A DNA stretch of 64,000 nt from Clostridium sp. Marseille-Q2269 (GCF_943736985.1 NZ_CALSFS010000017.1:1-64000), one strand, 5' to 3'. Counted from the stretch's first letter, positions 17,001-25,300 are shown. Notes: a model not told the origin generated them from the sequence alone. A program made the numbers and translations.

Positions 17001-19157
17001 AGCTTGCGCCTTACTAACATATTCACTATCATTATTAAAAACTTCATTTGTATTATATATATGTTTTAAAGTAATGGGCATTTTATTTCCATTCAACGCT
17101 AAATCATCATGTATTAAAGTTAGATTTCCAGTATAATCATTAACGTATACTGTACCTGATTTACCCGTATCTTGTGAATGATAGGTCCAATAATTTTCTA
17201 TACCTGAAGTGTTAACATATGCTATATTAGCAACGGGCCTGTAAGCAGAATATTGATCTCCATTATCTGATGATAAAAATTCATTAACACCTGATGTAGG
17301 GGTTTCTTGTTTCTGTTTAAACATTATTCCATAATTCTGCCCTTCTGTGTACCATTTTTTGGCCACAGAACTTATATCCCATGAATATTTTTTCTTTTCC
17401 TTAACCATCTCGTAATCTAAAACTTCAGTATTATAATCCGGTTTATTATTCCATGTTATGGAACTAGAGTTCCAGTCCCTTTTAACTTCATGAACATTAA
17501 CTTGATGAGCAGTTTTATTTACTGTTGGAAGAGTTAACTCCAATGTGGCTCTTACAACCATTTCACTAGAACTTAAACTAGGAAGTTTATTAAACTTTAC
17601 AAAACCTCTACTAACCTTACTATATTTGCCATATCCTACAGTAAAAAAGAAATCCTTTTGTCTATTTTTAGTAGGTTCAGAAGAATTTACATAAGCATCT
17701 TGAATATCCTTAACTCCTAGGGAACTATTTTCTGTAGGGTCTATTTTTATAGGATATTTTCTTTCTATGCTATTAAGCCATTTACTATCAGGCTTTAATA
17801 AATATATATATTCGTCTCCATCTTTAATTAACTCTACTTTTATATCATTACTAGTGGCATTATTAGCATCAATCATAAAAGGAGCATCTATATCAAATAT
17901 TTTTCTTTTATTATCTTCTGCATAAAAACTTACACTATTATCTTCTTCTATTTTTGGAGTAAGATTACTTGCTTTTATTTTGAATTTAAACTCTGGATTT
18001 TCTACCTTATCATTTAATATTATATATTCCTTTAATTTTTGTGAAGTAATATTATATTGAAGATCTATATTATTACGTATATTTTCAAATTTGACTTCTG
18101 AAGATACATTTGGTACAGTTTTATCTTTTTCATTTTCTTTTATAATTTCTTTTTGCTGGACTTCATTAAGATTACCTTTATTTTTTAATTTTAATTTTTT
18201 AACCTTACTTTCTACAGTATTATTAATATCATTTTCCATCTTATTTGTATCTTTAGGAATGATTTTTACTATAGAATTATTTATGTCATCAATCTTCCAC
18301 TCAACTTTATATTTATCTCTTTGTATAGTTACTAATTGATTTGAATTAGCATTCTTAGCTATCTTAACTCTAAAATCATTATTTTTATTAACTAAGAATT
18401 TTTGTTTTTCTATTTTTTTATTTTGTATTTTTATATTATCTGAATTATTTTTAGTTACTGTATTTTGGGTTGCTGTATTTTTATTTTCATTTTTATCTAC
18501 ATTATTATCTTTTACTTGTTGTTTATAATTATTTTGCTTGCTATCAATCTTAATATTGTCTTGTTTATTTTCTATATTTTCATTATTAGATTTTTTTTCT
18601 TCAATAGTTTTATCTTTATTATTCTTGTCATCATTTTTATCTGTGTTTTTATTATCTAAATTACTATTTTGTTTCTTATTATCATCATTTTGTTTTTTAT
18701 TATCATTTTTTTGTTTATTGATATTTTCTGATTCTTTTTTAACAATTTTATTATCATTTTTATTATTCAAATGGGAATCTGTTTTTTTAATATCTTCATT
18801 TTCTTTATATGTATATTCCTTTTTATCTTCAATTTCAGAAAAAGAATTGTCAATATCTTTCCATACACCCCTATCTAAATAATGTACAGGTTCATTATAT
18901 ATAACAGCTTCGTAGGTATTATCTTCTTTTATAAAGTGCTTAACATTACTTTCTCTCTTTTCTAGAGATTCTTTAAGTATTTTAGTTTCCACTTCTGGTT
19001 CTTGGTTTTCACTTACATTTCCAAATTGTGGCTCTACATATGTATTTCTAAACTTATTATTAACTGAATCTGCCAATACATCAATTGGAACACAAGAAAC
19101 TATAATACACGACAGTAATATATATACTATACTTCTTTTAATTTTACTTATATTCAT
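11031..19157 (-). CDS. Secreted Rhs/WapA-like polymorphic toxin, full length
   Basis: The protein is 2708 residues. Layout: signal peptide (1-29, ending near VLADS); Lys/Asn-rich low-complexity stalk (~105-260); DNRLRE-like domain (~480-645); first YD-repeat block (~700-975); two CBM-like jelly-rolls (~1000-1307, e.g. NLVENSNFIGQDYW); second YD block (~1310-1660); a third CBM-like module (~1688-1850, NLLNNSSFESDLANW); LamG-like domain (~1866-2012); third YD block (~2026-2287); Rhs core (YYLKSRYYNPDLGRFISADA, ~2350); basic then hydrophobic pre-tip (~2396-2584); variable tip (~2585-2708), with GKSWVGEGYKTITD, SSSDGMRAFRMQYKP and a final NVHIDILGK. The start ATG 19157 has GGGGG upstream. YD repeats normally form a shell that encapsulates the tip. 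The tip activity is unknown. The gene works with Imm8 downstream and shares its end with three orphan cassettes. Confidence 0.93.
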   Translation of the reverse strand: MNISKIKRSIVYILLSCIIVSCVPIDVLADSVNNKFRNTYVEPQFGNVSENQEPEVETKILKESLEKRESNVKHFIKEDNTYEAVIYNEPVHYLDRGVWKDIDNSFSEIEDKKEYTYKENEDIKKTDSHLNNKNDNKIVKKESENINKQKNDNKKQNDDNKKQNSNLDNKNTDKNDDKNNKDKTIEEKKSNNENIENKQDNIKIDSKQNNYKQQVKDNNVDKNENKNTATQNTVTKNNSDNIKIQNKKIEKQKFLVNKNNDFRVKIAKNANSNQLVTIQRDKYKVEWKIDDINNSIVKIIPKDTNKMENDINNTVESKVKKLKLKNKGNLNEVQQKEIIKENEKDKTVPNVSSEVKFENIRNNIDLQYNITSQKLKEYIILNDKVENPEFKFKIKASNLTPKIEEDNSVSFYAEDNKRKIFDIDAPFMIDANNATSNDIKVELIKDGDEYIYLLKPDSKWLNSIERKYPIKIDPTENSSLGVKDIQDAYVNSSEPTKNRQKDFFFTVGYGKYSKVSRGFVKFNKLPSLSSSEMVVRATLELTLPTVNKTAHQVNVHEVKRDWNSSSITWNNKPDYNTEVLDYEMVKEKKKYSWDISSVAKKWYTEGQNYGIMFKQKQETPTSGVNEFLSSDNGDQYSAYRPVANIAYVNTSGIENYWTYHSQDTGKSGTVYVNDYTGNLTLIHDDLALNGNKMPITLKHIYNTNEVFNNDSEYVSKAQAKGYGNGFRLNLSQRIEYKNEKYIYTDEDGTKHYFKLNKSKNLYEDETGIDLNLKVTPQDALNTYTVTDKDNNKLIFLKSGYLYKLKDKSDNTITLSYNGATLTKIIDGAGREVFLNVYDSGYLKSIEYPKGRVVATFAYNGGKLSQITYIDGKKTQYLYNSKNNRLETVKNVNGSAFKYSYYPGSSNRISKITEYGMNNELGTSLNLKYGYNVTEFKNINKKGQEINKKEIYQFNNQGNTISVRDENGQALYYKYSSEISSNKLTLESKLQKTITNFLKNHNAEYDDKWKVDKWGSSQGVGQFDPIVNYSGKRSLKITKNNKDSRHFYSQELNLEKGKKYTFSAYMATKDISNSSKKGAAIFINYQNKDGKWETEESKFLSGNNDWIRNEIAFELPKDAASNTVYARAGVIEETGTAYFDCLQMEEGVVANRYNLVENSNFIGQDYWSKSPNCTAEDKLVTLDKSDTTYPNNLDKERTAFFINGDGAKEKNVYQSLNLSGKKGDVFVLGGWAKANSVALKSRRYFALDVGFERYDGKFDWKPISFNEDSSQWQYICDRIIADNDYKSVKVYCIYYNNENKAYFDAIQMYREEFGVSYKYDEKGNIVSVKDLAGKESKFQYNEKNELIDKVNPDGSNYRYNYDDKNNLTHAISGENVVYSFDYDKNGNPIKAKVGDENLSINTESTYTEDGNYIKTVKDSRGNTVTYDYDTTKGNLKSVKDAKGSAITNNYDSVDRLKDVEKNVNGKVVRNDYSYNDEDQLSSIKHNGFEYNFNYDNFGRNSSVTVGKNKQNLTSTEYDDDSGQVLKENLGNNQHIKYGYDDFHRVSSQSYGKDGKEVEKFNYNYDADGNLALKKDIENDVLYKYSYDLSNRITEINNSDGEITKYNYDDNNNIKTIFEKIYGRDYATNYSYNADNKLTNVNYNRGQNKETKGEKFPLNNSTSGLNGTSAYTSNSIFETQGENALSNYEGTKNLLNNSSFESDLANWRSSDWSKLSGKSRIVKDGLDGTKCLEIYDSNPSTKKGTNIVTYQYYNLAAPLSEAKQYNVSAFAKRIGNAQPVISISAYDANNKEIPNSYTIKNHTIENNKWTRIDSTFTVPKSAKKLLVAVRGPVKDNDKIRFDKVQVEDKPYASPYTSSQSDGTRTLYKLTPQKTAGTMSVWFNTKGTGTKNSRLILSNETDKALLNLYIDSNNKLNLGVIKNDGKFNNVITLNDVVTSNAWHFAAVRWQLEGKVLKCKIYLDKSSMEKTTEDFKDFSGCITGVGSSVPGKYQINGYTKNFNYCKEAIKDEEINDLFKEGKDATNSYTNINYNYDNLGRLVGKNLNTSKGKLNVGYEYEKGKDSNSTTNLVKTVNNNGNKIEYSYDANENIDEAVYNKGASNEKKIKYYYDEADQLIREDNKIIDKTVVYDYDAGGNVTTKKTYKYTTQKDLNSSSPESIYNYKYEDDNWKDKLTKIEITKDGKTTTKEVSSDGIGNFTKYDGYTFDWEAGRHLTGIKGNGKNIQFEYDDEGIRTRKITDDEDIYYHVVDDKVTYELIYNNDGEEEEIYYTYDGDDRLVSLNFRGQEYYYIRNAENDIIALSDATGKVVVSYTYDSWGKLLGIEGELKDTLGVKNPYRYKGYRYDNETGLYYLKSRYYNPDLGRFISADAMAGKTGEILSHNLFAYCGNNPVNAIDEDGNMFGWIRNAWNATKRAVVTGVRKVVSAVKRVASAVVSGVKRFVRSASNYVRNVYRGFTNTATRTYQRARRWVNNTGRSISRSVQNGAHRVIRQVRNIAQDKEKMEMIRTIVGIASIAAIAIPVVPAIAVAVLGVIEVGLDLAAGDNKSAAMNLLCLFPMGKGIKMVTGIGGDGLKGAREGKNLYKIATKQMDNVVKSKWWHPNYVDNLNEVQTILGIKQIDKGLTTLGSATEEIALNTGKSWVGEGYKTITDNAGNVIGYSSSDGMRAFRMQYKPKEGMWRANFTENYKYINEFGDITNKELKNVHIDILGK

Positions 19158-19197
19158 AAATTACCCCCTATAATTAATTTTTACAATTATTAATTAT

Positions 19198-19226
19198 ATA
19201 TTACAAAATTGTTAACATGTTTTCAA
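19198..19226 (-). promoter_or_regulatory. Predicted sigma-A promoter of the Rhs gene
   Basis: On the minus strand TTGAAA (19221-19226) and TAATAT (19198-19203) are separated by 17 bases, about 40 bases before the start codon. Confidence 0.55.
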
Positions 19227-19327
19227 CCTTTTGTTAACTTTTTCTTTAAAAATTATGAACTTATGTATAATTGCTATATTAAAATATACTAAAAAATATA
19301 ATTGACATTGACTACCCTAATATAATA

Positions 19328-19497
19328 CTTGGTAAATTAATGGATACATGGTTATTTGAAAAAAATACAGCTTAAGACTTCTCAAAAATTATTAGTCCAT
19401 AAAGCTATATCTATCACTGCTGATTGGTATCACTAGCTTACACACTTATCAACAATCTAGACCGGAATATGTTAGAATCGAACCCGGCCTTTTTATT
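19328..19497 (+). ncRNA. Candidate small RNA with its own terminator
   Basis: The gene-free stretch upstream of the Rhs gene carries, on the plus strand, a TATAAT (19321-19326) with TTGACA 13 bases upstream (short spacing). About 130 bases later a CCGG/CCGG hairpin (19459-19489) is followed by CCTTTTTATTT. No open frame lies between. It would be transcribed away from the Rhs promoter. No known RNA family was recognised. Confidence 0.3.
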
Positions 19498-19609
19498 TAT
19501 AAAATTTAATGAAATTCATAAGTTCTCATAACCATTGATATTCCCTGCTTTAGAACATATACTTATTTTTATCAAATTAACTTAACTTAAAACTACTGTA
19601 GGAAAAGTA

Positions 19610-19646
19610 TCAAAAAAATTTAGGTGGCAATATTGTAATTGCCACC
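19610..19646 (-). terminator. Terminator of the NlpC/P60 gene
   Basis: A perfect 9-bp stem, GGTGGCAAT (19623-19631) with ATTGCCACC (19638-19646), is followed on the minus strand by T7. Confidence 0.8.
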
Positions 19647-19774
19647 ATTTTATTATGGATATTCTTGATAATTTTATAACTAAAATATCCATATCTTCAA
19701 TATATTAATTTTAAAACTTTTATAAATTATTTTCACATAAACATTTGGAGTAATCCATTATGAGAGTGGATAAT

Positions 19775-21106
19775 TTATACTGGTTGTAGAACGCTCTTTT
19801 TAACCCATTGAGCTTTTTTGCCTCTTCCTATTAAATACCAATCTCCATATTGTCCATATATATTTACAGTTTCTCCTTGTTTTAACTCTCTAGAAATCCA
19901 TGCTGTATCACTTGGATATATTCTTGCTGATACTGAAGATTGTATAACTTTATAAATAGTTGTTGTTATTGGGCTTTCAGTTCCTTTATCTGCTGTTGGA
20001 ACAGCTGGTGCTAAGTATGTTGATCTTATCCATTTTGGAGTTGATCCCCTTGCCACTAAAGACCAGTCTCCATATCTTCCATATACATCTACTTTGTCTC
20101 CGTGATTTAATGTTCCAGTAGACCAGCCTGTATCACTTGGATACATTCTTACTGTTTGTGAATCTGGAATTATCATCATTAAGCCAGTTTCTATTGGCTT
20201 TTCATTGCCATTTAGTGCTGTTGGCACAGCCTTTGCTAGATATGTTGATCTTATCCATTTTGGAGTTGATCCCCTTGCTACTAGAGACCAAGGGCCATAC
20301 TCTGCATATATGTCTACTTTATCTCCATATTTTAATGTTCCAGTAGACCAGCCTGTATCACTTGGATACATTCTTACTGTTTGTGGTTGCAAAACTGCAA
20401 TCATAAAACCAGTTCTTACTGGTTTTTCATTTCCATTTAGTGCTGTTGGAACGGCTGGTGCTAAGTATGTTGATCTTATCCATTGTTGAGTATTTCCTCT
20501 TGCAATTAGAGACCAAGGACCATATTGTGCATATATATCTATTCTCTCTCCATACTTTAATGTTCTAACTACAGAAGCTGAATCAACTGGCGCAGTTCTT
20601 ACGGGTTGAGGTGAAGTTACTATAAGCATGTAAGAACTTTTAATTGGTTTAGCATTTGGTGAAACTTTTGGATATTGAGTAACACCACTTATTCTTCTAC
20701 CTTGATAAAATTTATATATTGGTGCAATTTTTACTACATCACCTGTTTTGGGAGAATGAATCATCTGTCCTCCACCAACATATATACCTACATGACCTGT
20801 ATGTGGAAACACTAAATCTCCTGGTTGTAATTCACTCTGTGATACTGGAGTACCTACTCCAATTTGACCATATGTATCTCTAGGTAAATTTATACCTGCT
20901 GCATTTTTATATACATATTGTACAAATCCTGAACAATCAAAACCTGCTGGAGTTGTTCCATTAGTAGCATATGGTATACCTCTAAACTTTTTAGCATAGT
21001 CTACTATGTCTTGTCCTGTTGCTGCAGCCTTAACATTACCTACATTTAATGCTAAAGTCATAAGAACAGCTAAAAAAATACTTAATATGGTTATCTTTTT
21101 CTTCAT
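19775..21106 (-). CDS. Secreted NlpC/P60 cell-wall peptidase with SH3-like repeats
   Basis: The protein is 443 residues with a signal peptide (1-27, cut near VKAAA). The NlpC/P60 domain (~30-145) has the catalytic Cys58 in GFDCSGFVQYVY, His105 in TGHVGIYVGG and His117 in QMIHSPKTG. Such enzymes cleave D-Glu-diaminopimelate or related bonds in wall peptides. The rest is four ~75-residue SH3-like repeats, each with a DIYAQYGPWSLIARG-type core and a QWIRSTYLAPAVPTA-type linker, which probably bind the wall. AGGAGG precedes the ATG. The repeats are very similar, so copy number may vary between strains. It is single-gene, with its own terminator. Confidence 0.92.
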   Translation of the reverse strand: MKKKITILSIFLAVLMTLALNVGNVKAAATGQDIVDYAKKFRGIPYATNGTTPAGFDCSGFVQYVYKNAAGINLPRDTYGQIGVGTPVSQSELQPGDLVFPHTGHVGIYVGGGQMIHSPKTGDVVKIAPIYKFYQGRRISGVTQYPKVSPNAKPIKSSYMLIVTSPQPVRTAPVDSASVVRTLKYGERIDIYAQYGPWSLIARGNTQQWIRSTYLAPAVPTALNGNEKPVRTGFMIAVLQPQTVRMYPSDTGWSTGTLKYGDKVDIYAEYGPWSLVARGSTPKWIRSTYLAKAVPTALNGNEKPIETGLMMIIPDSQTVRMYPSDTGWSTGTLNHGDKVDVYGRYGDWSLVARGSTPKWIRSTYLAPAVPTADKGTESPITTTIYKVIQSSVSARIYPSDTAWISRELKQGETVNIYGQYGDWYLIGRGKKAQWVKKSVLQPV

Positions 21107-21314
21107 GTTGCTTCCTCCTGTTTGTCTATTTATTTTGCATTTTTACCATTAATATCTATATTCTTCACAATTAATTCAATTCCTTCTTTTTTTATCCTTT
21201 TTCTTTTTACTTATTTATACATTCCTCTATATTTTTAATATGAGTTAAAATCTAGGTATAAGTTTTTTAATTTAATAACTAAAGTTACTAACTAAATAAA
21301 TTGCATAATTAATA

Positions 21315-21367
21315 AAAAAGGATTTAATACTAAATATAAAAATATATCTTAGTATTAAATCCTTTTT
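21315..21367 (-). terminator. Terminator of the MutS-like gene
   Basis: An 18-bp stem, AAAAAGGATTTAATACTA with its complement ending in CCTTTTT, flanks a 17-base loop. It is T-rich on both sides. Confidence 0.8.
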
Positions 21368-21402
21368 CAATAATATATTAAAATATACCATTTGATTATA
21401 AC

Positions 21403-22968
21403 TTATATAAATCCCTTTATTGTTTCAGCTCTCTTATAGGCTTTTTCCGTTATTTCTTTTGGATATCCAATATAATCTAAAAGTTTTATAGCATTTCTTG
21501 TGTTAGAAACTCCAACTTTTAATTTATAATCAAAATTTAATCCCTTTTTATTATTAACAGATTCACTAAAATAGTAAAATTCATAAGTATTTTTTAATAT
21601 ATCTACCAATTCTCTATCATGAGTAGCCACAATAGAAACTGTTTTCTTATTTTGAATATAAGAAAGTATTTCTGCTGACATAGCTATTCGCTCAATTGGA
21701 TTTGTACCTCTAAATATTTCATCTATTGGACAAAATACAGGTAAGTCTTTTTTTAGAGCTTTAACTATTCTAAGAATTCCCTCTGCTTCTGCCATATAAT
21801 AACTCTTTCCCCTTGATAAATCATCGTTAGGACTAATAGAAGATACTATATTAAAAATTGAAGCTTTGTATTCCTTAGCTAATGCAAAATAAAATGTTTG
21901 TGATAGCAATATGTTTATACCTAACATTCTTAAAAATGTTGATTTACCAGACATATTTGTTCCTGTAAGCACTATGCCTTTATCTTTAATAGAAATAGAA
22001 TTTGATACAGGTTTATCTAATAGAGGATGTATGCCTTCTTTAATATCTAAACAAACTTCCTTTGTAAAAATAGGATTTACATAGAATTCCTTTAAGTTTT
22101 TCTGATAGCCAGATATAGATAATAGCACTTCTAATTCCCCTACAATATAAAATATATTCATTATGTATTCTTTCTTATTTTTTAAAACCTGAGATATCTT
22201 ATAATAAGCACATTCTTCTATTAAAAATAGAACTGATATAACTTCAAATAATCCTTGCCACATATTCACAAATCCTATTAAAAATGTACCTACGTCAATA
22301 TCTTTTACATGTTTAAGATTAGTATTTATGTTGTCTACGTAATTTTTAATACCATCATTTTTAATACTAGTTATTTTTTTAGCCGATTTTATAATCTCTC
22401 TTAAATATATTATTCCTCTAGATTTTATTGTGTTTCTTTCCATATAATTAACAATCATATTTAAAATGGCAGATCCAGCTATAAACTTAGCATAGCTTTC
22501 ATTTACAAATACAGTAAATAAAATAGCTATTATAGGAAATATTTTACCAAATAAAGTATATAAATAATATTTAAGTTTGTTTACCACTAACTCACTTTCT
22601 ATCATATCTAAAAAAGTATTTTTTCTGTCTCTTCCTAATCCGTAATATGTAACTAAAAGCTTTTCTCTTAATTTTAGATGACTTTTAAACAATTGAATTA
22701 CTTCATTTCTATGCTTTAATTCTTCCTCATCCTTTAAGGGATTTCTCATCATATAATACAAGGCAGATTCCCCCAGAGTACTAGAATTTCTATCTAATTT
22801 TTCATAAACTCTATCCATATCCATATCAGACCAAGTTTCATCATCAATGGTATAGTCTTTTTTTTCTTTCATATCAAAAAATTTTCTTATATTTTTCAAG
22901 TTCCTCTTTTTATCAGAACCTTCTTCATATTGCTCTTTTGCTAAGCCCAAAACTACTTTATTGCTCAA
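21403..22968 (-). CDS. Membrane-associated MutS-family ATPase
   Basis: The protein is 521 residues from TTG 22968, with AAAGGAG upstream. The C-terminal ~200 residues are a MutS ATPase domain: Walker A TGTNMSGKSTFLR, a SRGKSYYMAEAE loop, Walker B PVFCPIDEIFRGTNP and the VATHDREL motif. The N-terminal mismatch-binding domains of MutS are absent. Instead the middle has hydrophobic segments (IFPIIAILFTVFV, FLIGFVNMWQGLFEV), so it belongs to the small MutS-like group found in clostridia and bacilli. These are not thought to be the main mismatch-repair protein, and their role is unknown. It is monocistronic. Confidence 0.85.
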   Translation of the reverse strand: MSNKVVLGLAKEQYEEGSDKKRNLKNIRKFFDMKEKKDYTIDDETWSDMDMDRVYEKLDRNSSTLGESALYYMMRNPLKDEEELKHRNEVIQLFKSHLKLREKLLVTYYGLGRDRKNTFLDMIESELVVNKLKYYLYTLFGKIFPIIAILFTVFVNESYAKFIAGSAILNMIVNYMERNTIKSRGIIYLREIIKSAKKITSIKNDGIKNYVDNINTNLKHVKDIDVGTFLIGFVNMWQGLFEVISVLFLIEECAYYKISQVLKNKKEYIMNIFYIVGELEVLLSISGYQKNLKEFYVNPIFTKEVCLDIKEGIHPLLDKPVSNSISIKDKGIVLTGTNMSGKSTFLRMLGINILLSQTFYFALAKEYKASIFNIVSSISPNDDLSRGKSYYMAEAEGILRIVKALKKDLPVFCPIDEIFRGTNPIERIAMSAEILSYIQNKKTVSIVATHDRELVDILKNTYEFYYFSESVNNKKGLNFDYKLKVGVSNTRNAIKLLDYIGYPKEITEKAYKRAETIKGFI

Positions 22969-23119
22969 TTTCGTTCTCCTTTCAATATTTATTTCAATTT
23001 TTATATGGTTCCTATCTACTTATAATTATAAAATAACAAGCCTCAATATGTACTTATTAGAATCATTTCATTTATTATCATAAGTTAATTTATATATATT
23101 ATAAAGACTTTCTGAATTA

Positions 23120-23179
23120 TTATAAAGTTTTTTTTATTTTAAATGCAAGACCATTTATCATTACATATTTATACTTCAT
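23120..23179 (-). other. Possible tiny or frameshifted peptide gene
   Basis: ATG 23179 has a strong AAGGAAGTGA site and encodes MKYKYVMINGLAFKIKKTL. A run of eight A's ends the frame. A one-base shift there would extend it by ~18 codons (LYNNSESLYNIYKL). It may be a small peptide, a phase-variable frame or a gene remnant. Confidence 0.25.
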
Positions 23180-23314
23180 AAGTTCACTTCCTTTTTTACT
23201 TTACAAATCTCTTATTAAATCTGAACATATATAATTTAAAAATTCTTAAATCAATATAATGAAGCTCATGTTTAAAGTTTTAAACATATATTATCCGTTT
23301 TATGTTAAAATTTG

Positions 23315-23480
23315 AAAGGAGTATAATTAATTTAATCTTTAAATTCCAAAAAAATATAATCAATTAAATCTTAAAATCTTTAAATTTCAAATAAACATAA
23401 TTGATTTAACCTTTAAATTTTAAACAAATACAATCAATTTAATCTTAAAACCTTTTAATAAATATAATCAGTTCTACCTT
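23315..23480. repeat. Degenerate AT-rich tandem repeat
   Basis: About four to five imperfect 35-40-base units share an ATAATCAATTTAATCTTAAA-like core and an AAATTTTAAACAAAT-like end, immediately downstream of the padR stop. The function is unknown. No gene was seen in 22,969-23,473 apart from the tiny frame at 23,120. Confidence 0.55.
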
Positions 23481-23794
23481 AAAAATTTTTCAGCAAATGT
23501 AATCATTTGTTTCTTACGATTTATTTCTTTTATAAGCATTTCCCGTCCTTTGCTGGTTATTCTATATACTTTTTTATTTTCATTTACATTAGGATTCAAT
23601 TCAACTAATCCTGCATTTAAAAGTTTTTTTAATGTTGTATAAAGTGATGCAGGGCCAATAACCACCTCATTATTAGTAAACTTTTCAATATCTTTCATTA
23701 TTAAATATCCATGTTTTTCTTCAATAACACTAGATAAAATATAAAAAGCTGTATCTGTTAATTCTCCAATATCAATAACATCTTTTCTGGGCAT
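23474..23794 (-). CDS. PadR-family transcriptional regulator
   Basis: The protein is 106 residues with a PadR winged helix: LTDTAFYILSSVIEEKHGYLIM, then IGPASLYTTLKKLLNAGLVEL, KVYRITSKGREML and a C-terminal dimer helix. It is of the short (subfamily 2-like) size. PadR proteins are usually autoregulated repressors of efflux or membrane-stress genes. The upstream region has a striking double palindrome (23851-23901), probably its operator. No target gene is co-transcribed here. Confidence 0.9.
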   Translation of the reverse strand: MPRKDVIDIGELTDTAFYILSSVIEEKHGYLIMKDIEKFTNNEVVIGPASLYTTLKKLLNAGLVELNPNVNENKKVYRITSKGREMLIKEINRKKQMITFAEKFLR

Positions 23795-23850
23795 ACAATT
23801 TTCCTCTCTATTTTTTATATATAATTTAACTACATACTGTAAAATATAAG

Positions 23851-23901
23851 TATATCATTTATTGATATATCATTAAATATAATATATCAATAAATGATAT
23901 A
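23851..23901. promoter_or_regulatory. Double palindromic operator upstream of padR
   Basis: Two copies of ATATCA-N5-TGATAT (23852-23868 and 23884-23900) are centred 32 bases apart. The whole forms a perfect 20-bp inverted repeat with an 11-base loop. It lies 58-107 bases before padR, consistent with two PadR dimers on one helix face. Confidence 0.7.
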
Positions 23902-24021
23902 GTCGTCAATTATTTTCTATTTAAACTATCATCACATTTAAAAATTCAAAATATTTATACCTATATCCTATAAAAAGACCAAATGTATTAACATACTGTT
24001 AAATAAATTTCACTAAAATCT

Positions 24022-24067
24022 AAAAAATAGTATCTTCTATCAATTGGCCATAAAGATACTATTTTTT
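24022..24067 (-). terminator. Terminator of argBD
   Basis: A 15-bp stem, AAAAAATAGTATCTT (24022-24036) with AAGATACTATTTTTT (24053-24067). It is T-rich on both strands and lies downstream of argD. Confidence 0.8.
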
Positions 24068-24145
24068 ATTTACTTTAAAAAGGCACAGTATTGGTGAATG
24101 TAAATTATTTTTCAAATGGCGGTTCTGTATAAAATTTTAATAAAT

Positions 24146-25300
24146 CTAGAGACTCTTTTCTAAAATGTTTATAGCCTCATCTATTTCTTCATAGGAAACA
24201 TTTAAAGGTGGCAAAAATCTCACAACATTTTTCCCTGCACCAACAAGTAAAAGGCCATTATGTAGACATTTTTTTATAATTTCCTCTGAATTATCAAATT
24301 CTACCCCTAATAAAAGTCCCATACCTTTTATTTCACCTATACAAGAATAGTTGCTCTTTAATTCATTAAGTTTTTTCTTAAAATATTCCCCTTTATTATT
24401 TACTTCTTTAATAATTCCTTTATCAACCAATTGTTCAATAACCGTTAAAGCTACTGCTGAAGCAAGAGGATTTCCCCCAAAAGTGCTGCCATGATCTCCT
24501 GGTTCTATTACTTCTGCTGCTTTTCCCTTTGCAAGTACTGCTCCTATGGGAAAACCAGCTCCTAGCCCTTTAGCCATAGAAATTATATCTGGTATAATAT
24601 TAAACTTTTCATATGCAAAAAAACTTCCTAATCTACCTGCTCCACATTGAACTTCATCAAATATTAATAAAGCATTGTTTTCACTACAAAGTTTTTGAAC
24701 TTCTTTAAGAAATTTAATATCTGCACTTATTATTCCACCTTCCCCCTGCACTGGTTCTAATATAACTGCGCAGGTATTATTATTAATACAATTATTAATG
24801 CTATCTATATTATTAAATTTAGCTTCAACAACATTGCCTATAAGCGGTTTAAAACTCTCTTGATATTGTACCTTACCTGTAACAGATAGCGCTCCCATAG
24901 TTCTTCCATGAAATGAGTTAGCCATATACACTATTTCATTTTTTTCTTTATCAATATGTCTTCCATATTTCCTTGCAATTTTTAACGCTGCCTCAACAGC
25001 CTCTGTTCCACTATTGCAAAAAAACGCTTTTTCCATAGCTCCCATAGATGTAATTTTTTTTGCAAGCTCATTTTGTTTATCTGTATAATATAAGTTTGAA
25101 ACATGCATAAGTGTTTTACTTTGATTGTGTATTGTATCTACAATTGAATCATCACAATGTCCTAAACAATTTACCGCTACTCCAGAAACAAAATCCAAAT
25201 ATTCTTTTCCTCTGTCATCCCATAATTTTGTGCCCTTCCCCTTTATAAAATTAACATTAAATCTGTTATACACATTCATGAAATTATCTTTTTTCAACAA
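24146..25300 (-). CDS. argD: Acetylornithine aminotransferase
   Basis: The 384-residue PLP class III aminotransferase makes N-acetylornithine from N-acetylglutamate semialdehyde, with glutamate as donor. Visible marks: CNSGTEAVEAALKIARKYG, NSFHGRTMGALSVTG, EPVQGEGGI, LIFDEVQCGAGRLG, the PLP lysine in SMAKGLGAGFPIGAV and GSTFGGNPLASAVAL. The length is usual for ArgD. The start is TTG with GGGAGG. It lies 48 bases downstream of argB in the same direction and shares its terminator. Together with argC and argJ it completes the acetylated ornithine pathway. Confidence 0.95.
   Translation of the reverse strand: MLKKDNFMNVYNRFNVNFIKGKGTKLWDDRGKEYLDFVSGVAVNCLGHCDDSIVDTIHNQSKTLMHVSNLYYTDKQNELAKKITSMGAMEKAFFCNSGTEAVEAALKIARKYGRHIDKEKNEIVYMANSFHGRTMGALSVTGKVQYQESFKPLIGNVVEAKFNNIDSINNCINNNTCAVILEPVQGEGGIISADIKFLKEVQKLCSENNALLIFDEVQCGAGRLGSFFAYEKFNIIPDIISMAKGLGAGFPIGAVLAKGKAAEVIEPGDHGSTFGGNPLASAVALTVIEQLVDKGIIKEVNNKGEYFKKKLNELKSNYSCIGEIKGMGLLLGVEFDNSEEIIKKCLHNGLLLVGAGKNVVRFLPPLNVSYEEIDEAINILEKSL

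Noticed and set aside
19470..19490. tRNA-like T-arm (GGTTCGATTC on the minus strand)
   Set aside because: The T-stem does not pair and no acceptor, D or anticodon arms could be found around it.
23315..23480. CRISPR array
   Set aside because: Units are contiguous and degenerate with no unique spacers; this is a simple AT-rich tandem repeat.
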